Shown: one piece after another, positions 6,612 through 13,457 of the stretch
How the letters are laid out: every line of letters starts with the position of its first letter
How positions within the stretch are numbered: the first letter of the stretch is position 1
Assembly: GCA_947625455.1 (NCBI GenBank)
Contig: CANQOJ010000036.1
Location: 1-15,342, forward strand
DNA from: an uncultured Clostridia bacterium
GTDB taxonomy: Bacteria > Bacillota > Clostridia > Oscillospirales > Ruminococcaceae
DNA: 15,342 bases
Direction of reading: 5' to 3'
Translations under genes and position numbers: made by a program
Notes under the pieces: generated by a model
Databases searched by the model: none
Told to the model about the DNA's origin: nothing
What the model saw: only the letters and a program-made list of their open reading frames with translations

Positions 6612-8501
6612 ATGAGCAACTTTATTCGTAAACTATTCGAGAACGACGAGGACTTGGACATCACAGAAGAAATCACAGAGGAAGATGAAGTTTACAAGGA
6701 TCCCTTTTTTTCAATAACTGAAGAAGCTTTGAAATCGTCAATTGCTTCAGAAAATTTATCCGAACAAATTCAAAAATTAGCAGACAAGTATAAGCCGACT
6801 GACAATTCGCAGAAGAAACCCTTTCATATAGCTGTAATGGGAGAGACAAGGTCAGGCAAAAAATCTGCTGTTGCGCCTTTGTTAAAAAGCCCGGAATTGT
6901 TGCTGAAACTTCGCGACAGGTCAGGCAGAAAACCTGAAGTTATTGTTGAAACGCACTTAGTTAAGGGCACGGAGGGCATTAAAGTCTATATAACCTGGAA
7001 TGAAAGTGCGCTTAAAAACACATCAGCGCCGCCTGAACTCAGAAATAAAAAATATAATGAACTTTTAAACGGCAATATCGGAGATGTGCTTAAAGAACTT
7101 GGGTTTAAAAAACTTAATAAATCAGAGGACTTTAACGCGCTTTATGTTCATGTTGACGAAGTGATAAAATCCATAAACGGACAGCAGATGAACCCCGAAT
7201 TTATCGGGAAACTTATCAGCACCGAGGGCATAGGCAGATATGTAAAGCGTGTTGTGTTTCAGGCTGCGCCGAGTTACGAGTTTGCAAAGGTGCTAAGAGA
7301 AAAGAATATCGACCTTTATATTCGCGATACGGGAACTCTTGTGGATATTGCGCTTGATGACAAGAAAATCACAGGCAATATTCCCTCGCCGGCGGATTAT
7401 GGACTTGACGGTCTGGACGCTGTTGTTTTTATGGCTACTGACAACATGCCTTGTTGTGTTTCCAAAGCTTACAAGAATTTTCTCGCAATTGTCCTCAGGG
7501 CAGTGCCTGTGTTTATGATAGCCCGCGACAAATCTATGACAGCTGAACTTAAATACAGATACAGCCCTGTTACCAAAGAAAGCGTTAAGAATTATCTGGC
7601 GCAGCTGCAGGAAAACACGCTGCCTAACTACAAGGATTCCGCTGACGCCTTTTATGGAGACGCATATGCATTTATGGAAAAAATGGGAGTTGTCTGCAGA
7701 AAAGATGATAACGAATGGGCGTTTTGCGACGCGTTTCTGGTGCGAAAAAGGGTTGAATATTTAGTGCCGTATGTGAAAGAACTGGGAAACTCAGGGTACA
7801 CCGCAGAACAAGCCGTATCGTCCGAAAATTTTAAAATCTACCAAATGGTTTGCACGCAGATTTTCTCCGAGATAATTGAAAAGACGGAAGATTTGTATAC
7901 AAGAATGAGCAAAATCGCCCATACGCCGGTGGTAAAAGAATTTCTTGCAGCATACGATATAATGCAGAAAAACGGCAATTTGAATTTTGATATGACGCCT
8001 GCTTTGACTTATTATAAAACCGAAGATCTGGCAAACGACCTTTTGAACCCAGAATGTTCTGTCCTTGGCGAGCGGGGCGGTATTACCATGCTGAACAACG
8101 GCAAACTCCGATACCCTGCTGCCGCTGTTATGGCGGCGACCGCCTGCAAGGATATCTTCAAAGTTATCAATAATACGCCGTTTTCTCAGGGAATAAAAGA
8201 CGCGCTCCCCGATATATCGGAAGATTTGCTCTCCAAGCTATTGAGCAAATCAATGGTAAGCAAAACCCTTATGAACACTCTCTATCGTTTCATTGACACC
8301 GACGCGTGCATACAGCGGTACCCCATCATCAACCGTTATATCGTCTGCGAGAGCATATTGCCTGAGCGGGGTTGTTATTATTTGTCAAGGGAAAAGGTCA
8401 TAGACAGCGTTATAGACAACATTGTCAAGGCTTTTGCTGTATTCCTCCTGCTGGACAAAGGCGCTGAAACTGAACATCAGCTTACGGAAGCTGAAGAATA
8501 A
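6612..8501 (+). CDS. P-loop NTPase of unknown function, possibly GTPase/dynamin-like
   Basis: I do not recognise the family of this 629-residue protein. After an acidic N-terminus (10-45) comes a P-loop, VMGETRSGKKSA (75-86), in a beta-strand/loop/helix setting. A candidate G3/Walker B is IDLYIRDTG (233-241), followed by AVVFMATDN (270-278) and VPVFMIARDK (298-307), the order and spacing of strands in GTPases; ARDK may stand at the place of the NKxD base-recognition motif. The residue after the P-loop Lys83 is Lys84 rather than the usual Ser/Thr that binds Mg. The C-terminal half looks helical without clear membrane spans. AAAGGAGG precedes the ATG at good spacing. The gene is read alone behind a 235-base structured leader and ends at a two-way terminator. 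Confidence 0.7.
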   Translation: MSNFIRKLFENDEDLDITEEITEEDEVYKDPFFSITEEALKSSIASENLSEQIQKLADKYKPTDNSQKKPFHIAVMGETRSGKKSAVAPLLKSPELLLKLRDRSGRKPEVIVETHLVKGTEGIKVYITWNESALKNTSAPPELRNKKYNELLNGNIGDVLKELGFKKLNKSEDFNALYVHVDEVIKSINGQQMNPEFIGKLISTEGIGRYVKRVVFQAAPSYEFAKVLREKNIDLYIRDTGTLVDIALDDKKITGNIPSPADYGLDGLDAVVFMATDNMPCCVSKAYKNFLAIVLRAVPVFMIARDKSMTAELKYRYSPVTKESVKNYLAQLQENTLPNYKDSADAFYGDAYAFMEKMGVVCRKDDNEWAFCDAFLVRKRVEYLVPYVKELGNSGYTAEQAVSSENFKIYQMVCTQIFSEIIEKTEDLYTRMSKIAHTPVVKEFLAAYDIMQKNGNLNFDMTPALTYYKTEDLANDLLNPECSVLGERGGITMLNNGKLRYPAAAVMAATACKDIFKVINNTPFSQGIKDALPDISEDLLSKLLSKSMVSKTLMNTLYRFIDTDACIQRYPIINRYIVCESILPERGCYYLSREKVIDSVIDNIVKAFAVFLLLDKGAETEHQLTEAEE

Positions 8502-8508
8502 GAAATAA

Positions 8509-8548
8509 GAGAGGCTAAAGCGTAAAAACTTTAGCCTCTTGATTTTTT
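8509..8548. terminator. Bidirectional intrinsic terminator between convergent genes
   Basis: AGAGGCTAAAG (8510-8520) pairs perfectly with CTTTAGCCTCT (8529-8539) around an 8-base loop; six T residues follow at 8543-8548 for plus-strand transcripts. On the minus strand the tail is TTATTTCTT, giving a weaker terminator for the convergent gene. The arm sequence is related to the 7-base (CTAGAGG-type) elements found further right. Confidence 0.85.
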
Positions 8549-9203
8549 ACTTCTCAATAAAAGTATAACTCCCGTCATTCTTAAAATAATTCAGCACGTC
8601 ATTCCATTCTTCGGGAGTTAAGTTCTGGCTGTTGATAAAGCCTGTCTTGTCGTTGGATAAAAATATGCTGATGTATTTTTCAAAACCGTATTCCCTGTCG
8701 CCCTTGTATTCAAAATGAAAACTTGTTTTTCCGTAATCAAAATCACTTTTGCCGAATTTGTCCTCTTTTTTCTGAACAGACTTTTCCCAGCCTGCAAAAC
8801 GCTTTGTAAACCATTCTTCTATTTTGTCGGCAGGAAGCGGTTCAAATTGCTCGCGGTAACTGTCGTCGGGCTTTGCGGTGCATAATTTATGACGGACATC
8901 GCGCGTAGGCAAAACAGATTTGTCGTGCGGTCTTATAAACTCCAGTTCTTTTTCAATAATGTTCGGGTATTCCCCGTCATGAAACAGCGCATATACTACG
9001 CTCTCCAGACCGTCAGATGATTCCCAGTATTCCGCACAGTATTCTATATATTCATCTCCGTCCCAGTCGTTTCCCGTAAGGCGATTAAGTTCATCGCAGA
9101 TATCATCGGGAAAATCATAATATATCTCCGCAACATCGTCGACAATCTTCTCAACCTTTTTAAGCAGCGCCTTGTCCTTTTTTACCTTATCCCAGTCAAG
9201 CAT
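8547..9203 (-). CDS. Acidic hypothetical protein, 218 residues
   Basis: I do not recognise this family. The product is soluble, with no signal peptide or membrane segment, and strongly acidic and aromatic. Notable are an N-terminal helical Lys/Asp-rich part (1-30), GNDWDGDEYIEYCAEYW (44-60), which is rich in Asp, Glu and Trp, a Lys-rich stretch (141-152), and a C-terminal part with alternating hydrophobics (FHFEYKGDREYGFEKYISIFL, 162-182) that looks like beta-strands. The gene is convergent with the P-loop gene and shares its terminator. AAGGAGG lies upstream at good spacing, and its own promoter faces left. Single-gene, promoter-equipped small acidic proteins of this kind occur as accessory genes; no function should be assigned. 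Confidence 0.8.
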   Translation of the reverse strand: MLDWDKVKKDKALLKKVEKIVDDVAEIYYDFPDDICDELNRLTGNDWDGDEYIEYCAEYWESSDGLESVVYALFHDGEYPNIIEKELEFIRPHDKSVLPTRDVRHKLCTAKPDDSYREQFEPLPADKIEEWFTKRFAGWEKSVQKKEDKFGKSDFDYGKTSFHFEYKGDREYGFEKYISIFLSNDKTGFINSQNLTPEEWNDVLNYFKNDGSYTFIEK

Positions 9204-9232
9204 TGTACAGACCTCCTTTTTAGAATATAATC

Positions 9233-9261
9233 ATTATATCATATTTTTTGATAAAATGCAA
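9233..9261 (-). promoter_or_regulatory. SigA promoter of the acidic hypothetical gene
   Basis: On the minus strand TTGCAT (9261-9256) and TATAAT (9238-9233) are 17 bases apart, with a TG making an extended -10 (TGATATAAT). Transcription should begin near 9226, about 20 bases before the start codon at 9203. Confidence 0.8.
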
Positions 9262-9282
9262 GCAGGAATTGTCAGTTTGCTT

Positions 9283-9373
9283 CTAGATGTTAGAGATTAA
9301 GAGGCTAGAGGCTAGAGTTGAAGTCAGAACAAGTTTGTTTTTCAAGATTTGTTTTGACTGAAATTCTAGCCTT
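9283..9373 (+). repeat. Palindromic 7-base-unit element, copy 1
   Basis: The left arm begins with units CTAGATG, TTAGAGA, TTAAGAGG, CTAGAGG, CTAGAG (9283-9316). The stretch 9301-9324 pairs with 9350-9373 at about 20 of 24 positions (GGCTAGA against TCTAGCC, AGTCA against TGACT), and the inner part AACAAG...CTTG...TTGTT extends the stem. It lies between two divergent promoters, so it does not end either gene. Copies 2 and 3 share the left arm almost exactly. Confidence 0.8.
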
Positions 9374-9379
9374 TATCAC

Positions 9380-9408
9380 TTGACAATTAAGCTGAAGTGT
9401 GTTATAAT
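9380..9408 (+). promoter_or_regulatory. SigA promoter of the Ser-rich zinc-module gene
   Basis: TTGACA (9380-9385) and TATAAT (9403-9408) match consensus exactly and are 17 bases apart. The -35 begins seven bases after repeat copy 1. The start codon is 33 bases beyond the -10. Confidence 0.9.
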
Positions 9409-9440
9409 TAACGCGAATTAAAAGATTAAGCGGAGGGAAT

Positions 9441-10154
9441 ATGACAAAAAAGGTAAAAATTATAATAGGTTCGATTGCAGGCGGCGCTGTACTGCTGGGC
9501 GGTATTGCTTATAAAAGCAATACGAGAGATTATATTTCGGATTTTGCGATTGCGGGCATGGGCTCGGAAAGTTCGGCAGCTGACGTGCAGTCTGAAATTG
9601 ACCGTGTTCAATCCAAAAGCGAGCCTGCTGAAAGTGATGTTGCTCAGTCAGCGCCCTTTGAACAAAGCACAGGCAGTGTTGACTTAAATTCTGCTTCAAC
9701 TCCCGAACAATCGTCAATTGACGTCAACTCTTCAGCTTCATCAGTTTCAACTACAAATTCCGTTCCTAAACAATCTTCATCAAGCCAAAAATCCGCAACC
9801 GCAAACACAAGTTCCGTTCCTAAGCAATCATCAAGCGTTAAACAAACCGAAAGCAAACCTGCCGCAAGCAGTTCAAAACCTCAATCGTCCAAAAGCAAAA
9901 GTTCATCTGTTGACCGTTCTCCGTCTGCTGAAAGCACACCGTCAGCGCATGCCGAGAGTTCAACACCCGCGCCGCAGGTTTCAAACAACGAACAATCCGA
10001 TTACTATGTCCTCAACACAAACTCGAAAAAGGTTCACTTGCCGTCCTGCGGTTCGGTTAAAACCATAAAGTCCGAGAATTATGCCGAAACAGACGACCTT
10101 GCTTCGGCAATTAGTCAGGGATATACGGCTTGTAAGCGTTGTAAACCCTTCTAA
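9441..10154 (+). CDS. Membrane-anchored Ser-rich protein with C-terminal Ada-like zinc-binding module
   Basis: This 237-residue protein has a basic start and one membrane segment (about 6-23, no lipobox). A long Ser/Pro/Gln/Lys-rich linker (42-185) follows, containing two SSVPKQSS-type repeats (near 106-114 and 124-132). A compact C-terminal module (188-237) starts YYVLNTNSKKVHLPSC and ends GYTACKRCKPF. His199, Cys203, Cys231 and Cys234 reproduce the spacing of the zinc site of the Ada N-terminal domain (C-x3-C...C-x2-C) with His as first ligand. The same module ends many secreted competence-type nucleases. Here the nuclease is missing, so the protein looks like a surface-displayed module on a flexible stalk. 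GGAGGG precedes the ATG. Topology (outside) is inferred from the linker composition. Confidence 0.8.
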   Translation: MTKKVKIIIGSIAGGAVLLGGIAYKSNTRDYISDFAIAGMGSESSAADVQSEIDRVQSKSEPAESDVAQSAPFEQSTGSVDLNSASTPEQSSIDVNSSASSVSTTNSVPKQSSSSQKSATANTSSVPKQSSSVKQTESKPAASSSKPQSSKSKSSSVDRSPSAESTPSAHAESSTPAPQVSNNEQSDYYVLNTNSKKVHLPSCGSVKTIKSENYAETDDLASAISQGYTACKRCKPF

Positions 10155-10259
10155 AAGCTAGAAATTAAGAGGTTAGAGGCTAGAGTTTATGCCAAAACAA
10201 GATTTGCCTTTAAAACCTTGTTTTAGTTCAAACTTTAGCCTCTTAAATTCTAATCTCTT
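10153..10259 (+). repeat. Palindromic 7-base-unit element, copy 2
   Basis: The left arm (10153-10200) pairs with the right arm (10213-10259). Blocks that match when the right arm is reverse-complemented are TAGAA, TTAAGAGG, CTA, AGTTT and AAACAAG. The left arm carries one extra 7-base unit (TTAGAGG), which would bulge out. It starts at the stop codon of the preceding gene and ends about 45 bases before the next ATG; no separate promoter is evident, so it may only partly terminate. Confidence 0.8.
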
Positions 10260-10304
10260 TTGCATTGAGTGTACGGTTAAGGAATTTTGAAGAGAGGAAA
10301 TTCA

Positions 10305-11774
10305 ATGAAACAATTTATTGCGTCCGACATTAGCGTCAACCACAAAGAAAAAAGAGACGCATATGAAGATGTTATTAAATTTATCAACAGCGACGTTTGC
10401 TATGACGGAACAGTATGCGTGCTTTACGGGCTTAGCGGGACAGGTAAGACAACTTTAATGAAACAAGTTATGGCTGACACTGCCGACAAATTTTCCTCTC
10501 TGTTCTTGGAAACAACTCAAAACGACGCCATGAATGATTTATATTCCTGCCTTGATAACGCTGTTGACAACGGCGTCAGATGTGTGTTTATTGATGAGAT
10601 TACCGACATACCCGATTTTATTGAAGAAAGCGCGCTGCTTGCAGATATTTACGCGAAAAAGGGGTTGAGGATTGTTCTTTCGGGCAAGGATTCTCTGAGT
10701 TTTGTTTTTGCAGAGAACCACAGTTTGTTTGATAGAACCGTGCATATATGCACTAACTATATCTCGCTTGAGGAACATTGCAGAATTTTCGGCACAACAG
10801 ATATAGATGATTATATAAGCTACGGCGGATTTACAAAACGCATTGTTTATGATTATATGACTGCTTGCAGATATATTGATGACGCTGTATCGGGCAATAT
10901 TTCGCGAAGCATGGAAAAGCTTTCGGGATTTTCAAAATCTGCGGAATTTGAAAAGGTGACTTTTGAGGAAATAAGAACCGTCATTGAAAAAATGGTTCAA
11001 AAATACAGCGGAATAAATTCGGCAAGTAGTGACCTGACAAAAAAAGACAACGGCAACTTTAACCCGTATCAGGAAACGGAAAGCTTTAATCGGCTTCGAG
11101 AGAGCAATCCCAACGCAATTCAGGAATTTGTTAAGTCTATAAACGCCGACGCGCAAATCGTTCACAAGTTTACCGAAGATATGATAATAAGGCTTGAAAA
11201 CGACTTGATACGTCTCAGTTTTATTTCCGAAACAGACAGGCGGGATTTTTTCTGTGATGAAAACTTCAAATGGAGAAGTTCATTCTTGAAAAAGGAGTGC
11301 TGTATAATTCAGCCTGCTGTTAAATATTATCATCTGAAAAAGGCTTTGGAGTTTGGCGGTTATAAACCTGACGCAAAGATAAAGGAAGATATGACGAAGC
11401 AAATCGTGGTATATGAAGCGTCAAGAGTGCTGCCTGCCGACAAATATTCGGTGTGCAAAGTGAGGTTTAATAACTCGGAAAACGGCGCGTATGACATGCT
11501 GATATATGACAAAAGGAATGACTTGTACTATGCTTTTGAAATATATAATACCGCAGTATCGGACAGCGAACAGTGCGAGCATCTTTTAAACGAAAGCTTC
11601 CGCAGCGTCATTGACAGAAAATACGGAAAAAGAGAAAGCGCCTGCGTTTTGTACAACGGACAGCCGTTTACAGCACCGCAGGGGATTTATTATCTCAACA
11701 TTCTAGATTTTATAAAAGAAATCACGCGCGTCAAAGATATAAAAGAGGCAATTAACGGGGCAAAATCGGGGTAA
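10305..11774 (+). CDS. AAA-family ATPase, AAA_14/DUF4143-like
   Basis: This 489-residue cytoplasmic ATPase has Walker A GLSGTGKTT (42-50), Walker B CVFIDEITDI (93-102; Asp97, Glu98) and a sensor-like LSGKDS (125-130). It resembles the AAA_14 class often joined to a DUF4143 C-terminal domain. The C-terminal part (about 390-475) has GAYDMLIYDKRNDLYYAFEIYNT, which has the layout of a PD-(D/E)xK nuclease core (Asp397, Glu412) but Tyr where the catalytic Lys is expected, so nuclease activity is doubtful. The ATG at 10305 is chosen because AGAGGAAA precedes it; an in-frame TTG 18 bases earlier has no ribosome site. Such ATPases are common multi-copy accessory genes in gut Firmicutes, with unknown roles. 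The ATPase call is firm. Confidence 0.82.
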   Translation: MKQFIASDISVNHKEKRDAYEDVIKFINSDVCYDGTVCVLYGLSGTGKTTLMKQVMADTADKFSSLFLETTQNDAMNDLYSCLDNAVDNGVRCVFIDEITDIPDFIEESALLADIYAKKGLRIVLSGKDSLSFVFAENHSLFDRTVHICTNYISLEEHCRIFGTTDIDDYISYGGFTKRIVYDYMTACRYIDDAVSGNISRSMEKLSGFSKSAEFEKVTFEEIRTVIEKMVQKYSGINSASSDLTKKDNGNFNPYQETESFNRLRESNPNAIQEFVKSINADAQIVHKFTEDMIIRLENDLIRLSFISETDRRDFFCDENFKWRSSFLKKECCIIQPAVKYYHLKKALEFGGYKPDAKIKEDMTKQIVVYEASRVLPADKYSVCKVRFNNSENGAYDMLIYDKRNDLYYAFEIYNTAVSDSEQCEHLLNESFRSVIDRKYGKRESACVLYNGQPFTAPQGIYYLNILDFIKEITRVKDIKEAINGAKSG

Positions 11775-11796
11775 AGCCTTTTCTTTAAGTAAAAAT

Positions 11797-11838
11797 GAAC
11801 GTACAAAACCTTACGTTCTGTACGCTAAGATATTTTTC
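11797..11838 (+). terminator. Probable terminator of the AAA ATPase gene
   Basis: Two overlapping pairings are possible just after the stop: GAACGTA (11797-11803) with TACGTTC (11812-11818), or CGTACA (11800-11805) with TGTACG (11819-11824). A T-rich run (TATTTTTCT) follows at 11831. The two exclude each other, and the second is closer to the T-run. Confidence 0.5.
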
Positions 11839-11887
11839 TCTCAACCCTCAAATTCCTTGATTTCAAGCCTTTAGAAGTATAAAAGAA

Positions 11888-11941
11888 CTAAGAGGCTAGA
11901 AGCACATTCTAGCCTCTAGCCTCTTAATTTCTAGCATCTAG
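11888..11941 (-). repeat. Palindromic 7-base-unit element, copy 3, acting as tRNA terminator
   Basis: Read on the minus strand it has units CTAGATG, CTAGAAA, TTAAGAGG, CTAGAGG, CTAGAA, then a 7-base loop, then TCTAGCCTCTTA and GTTCTTTT. AGAGGCTAGA (11891-11900) pairs perfectly with 11908-11917, or alternatively TAAGAGGCTA with 11918-11927, because one arm has an extra 7-base unit. It begins one base after the CCA end of the tRNA and has a T-run, so it should end that transcript. Confidence 0.85.
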
Positions 11942-12017
11942 TGGTGGAGATAAGGGGATTCGAACCCCTGACCTCTTACATGCGAAGCAAGCGCTCTCCC
12001 AACTGAGCTATACCCCC
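11942..12017 (-). tRNA. tRNA-Ala, anticodon CGC
   Basis: The 76-base minus-strand sequence folds as a full cloverleaf. The acceptor is GGGGGTA against TATCTCC and includes the G3-U70 pair that marks alanine tRNA. The D arm has GCTC/GAGC, the anticodon stem CTTGC/GTAAG has loop TTCGCAT (anticodon CGC, reading GCG), and the T arm is AGGGG/CCCCT with TTCGAAT. The CCA end is encoded (11944-11942). Confidence 0.96.
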
Positions 12018-12028
12018 ATAACAATAAG

Positions 12029-12057
12029 ATTATAACACATCAGTTGGGATTTGTCAA
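12029..12057 (-). promoter_or_regulatory. SigA promoter of the tRNA-Ala gene
   Basis: On the minus strand TTGACA (12057-12052) and TATAAT (12034-12029) match consensus exactly with a 17-base spacer. The -10 ends 11 bases before the tRNA 5' end, so transcription starts almost at the mature end. Confidence 0.92.
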
Positions 12058-12077
12058 GCGCTTTCTTCAAATTTTTT

Positions 12078-12105
12078 AAATCGCCGGACTGTTGCCCGAC
12101 GATTT
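12078..12105 (-). terminator. Possible terminator after the deacetylase gene
   Basis: AAATCGCCGG (12078-12087) pairs with CCGACGATTT (12096-12105), ten pairs with one G-U on the minus-strand RNA, around an 8-base loop. The T-run on the minus strand is short (TTT, then A6). It lies about 130 bases after the deacetylase stop and just before the tRNA promoter. Between stop and hairpin I see no supported gene. Confidence 0.5.
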
Positions 12106-12238
12106 GAGAGCTAAACTGTCAGGCTGTTTGCTTTTAACAGGCGTTATTGTTGCTGTCAGCGCGGGGCTGTTCGGCTTGCTGGCGCTGATGTCACCGTTAT
12201 GGGCGAGGGCAGTTGAGAATACCGCTGTTAAGCTGAAC

Positions 12239-13285
12239 TTATTTCTTGGCAGGTTCGCTGTCGCTGTTATTGTCACCAATGTTTTCTTTGTCGGAGTTTT
12301 CGCTGTTGTCGGAAGAACTGCCGGTTTGAGAGTTGTTGTCAATTGCGTTCATCACTTGCTGTGCGAATGGGCGCAGGCGTTCGGGGATTTTGCTCAAATC
12401 ACCGCTTTTGATTGCCGAAACCGCAAGTTCAAGTTCCTCGTCCGATATGCCGAGCGCCGATATTTGCTCAGAATAATGCGACAAAACCGCTTCTATCTCG
12501 TCGTCGGAAATAAGGCTTGCCTTTTCGGATTTCTGAACGCCGTTAGCGTCAATCGTGTAGTTGTCGTGATAAATCAGGTCGCTTACCGTAACGAATTTGT
12601 AACCGCTGTTCTTCAGCTGCTGCAATATCATAGGAAGCGCCTTTGTTGTATTTTCAAGGTCGTTATGAAACAGCAGTATTGAACCCGATTTCGTATTTTT
12701 AAGTATCCGTTTTTGAATTTCCTCAACTGTCGCATTATCCCAGTCAATGCTGTCCGCGTCCCATTGAACGGTTTTAAGTCCCATTCCGTCTATGGTTGTG
12801 AGCATATTGTCGCTGTATTCCCCGTAAGGCGCTCTGTAAACAGTTGGTTCAACGCCCGTCAGCATTTTGATTTTGCGTGAACATTCGCGAGTGTCGTTGA
12901 TAAGTTCGTTTACGCCTATCTGCGCGGGGTGGGGGTGGGCGTCGGAATGGTTGCCGATTTCATGACCTGCCTTGTAAAACTGTTCAACATCTTCGGGGTG
13001 ACGGTCGCAGAAATCTCCCGTGACAAAAAACGTTGCCTTTGCGTCATACTCGTCAAGTATGCTCAAAAGTTCGGCAGTGTTTGAGTTTTCCCACGCAACG
13101 TCAAATGTCACCGCTATTTTGTTGTCATTTCTGTCAACACGGTAGATAGGCACAAGACGCTGCTGTGCTTTTATGCCGACCGAGGTGACTACTGCGGTTA
13201 TACCTACGGCAACTACTGCTGTTATTGCAAGGGCGATAGTCACTATTCTCTTTATTTGTCCTTTTGTGAATGTAAAAGTTCTCAT
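12239..13285 (-). CDS. Polysaccharide deacetylase, PdaB-like, with acidic tail
   Basis: This 348-residue, membrane-anchored, extracytoplasmic NodB-fold enzyme should remove acyl groups from cell-wall glycan. One membrane anchor lies at about 12-38 after a basic start. Motifs in order are VTFDVAW (59-65, Asp62 as base), NHSDAH (112-117, metal ligands His113 and His117), YRAPYGEY (150-157), WDADSIDW (175-182) and GSILLFHN (201-208). The TFDxxW form, without the second Asp of TFDD, recalls the sporulation protein PdaB. Residues 240-348 are an extra acidic, Ser/Asn-rich tail of unknown role. AGGAGG precedes the ATG at 13285; the frame runs further upstream but would cross the promoter, so the longer start is rejected. 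It is divergent from the comFB-like gene. Confidence 0.88.
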   Translation of the reverse strand: MRTFTFTKGQIKRIVTIALAITAVVAVGITAVVTSVGIKAQQRLVPIYRVDRNDNKIAVTFDVAWENSNTAELLSILDEYDAKATFFVTGDFCDRHPEDVEQFYKAGHEIGNHSDAHPHPAQIGVNELINDTRECSRKIKMLTGVEPTVYRAPYGEYSDNMLTTIDGMGLKTVQWDADSIDWDNATVEEIQKRILKNTKSGSILLFHNDLENTTKALPMILQQLKNSGYKFVTVSDLIYHDNYTIDANGVQKSEKASLISDDEIEAVLSHYSEQISALGISDEELELAVSAIKSGDLSKIPERLRPFAQQVMNAIDNNSQTGSSSDNSENSDKENIGDNNSDSEPAKK

Positions 13286-13314
13286 ATATTTTCCTCCTGT
13301 CGTTTTGGTAATTG

Positions 13315-13343
13315 ATATTATGTTCAACGGACAAATATGACAA
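13315..13343 (-). promoter_or_regulatory. Probable promoter of the deacetylase gene
   Basis: On the minus strand TTGTCA (13343-13338) and TAATAT (13320-13315) are 17 bases apart. The start codon follows about 30 bases later with AGGAGG between. A sporulation-type promoter cannot be excluded by eye. Confidence 0.6.
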
Positions 13344-13377
13344 GTTCGCCGAAAATTTACAAAAATTACAAAAACTA

Positions 13378-13406
13378 TTGACAAATTGAGATTTCGGTTG
13401 TATAAT
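13378..13406 (+). promoter_or_regulatory. Consensus SigA promoter of the comFB-like gene
   Basis: TTGACA (13378-13383) and TATAAT (13401-13406) match consensus exactly with a 17-base spacer. This places transcription start near 13413, about 45 bases before the chosen ATG, and rules out the in-frame ATG at 13386, which lies inside the promoter. Confidence 0.92.
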
Positions 13407-13457
13407 AATATAGGTGAAAGTTTGACTAAAGGCGAATTTATTTCGGAGGTCGGCATT

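Noticed and set aside
9460..10068. Several overlapping open frames opposite or beside the Ser-rich gene
   Set aside because: They arise from low-complexity sequence; only the frame with promoter, ribosome site, membrane anchor and zinc module is supported.
10287..10304. TTG start for the AAA ATPase
   Set aside because: There is no ribosome site before it, while AGAGGAAA sits at proper spacing before the ATG at 10305.
12076..12342. Minus-strand open frame past the deacetylase stop, in another frame, read as a possible frameshifted tail
   Set aside because: The deacetylase domain is complete before it, the overlap is in the low-complexity tail, and no ribosome site or slippery site was found.
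12092..12682. Plus-strand open frame of 196 codons that looks hydrophobic
   Set aside because: It begins at TTG without a ribosome site and is mostly antisense to the deacetylase gene; complementing Ser/Asn/Asp codons gives hydrophobic residues.
13386..13457. Longer comFB-like protein from the ATG at 13386
   Set aside because: That ATG lies between the -35 and -10 of a consensus promoter; GGAGG precedes the ATG at 13458.
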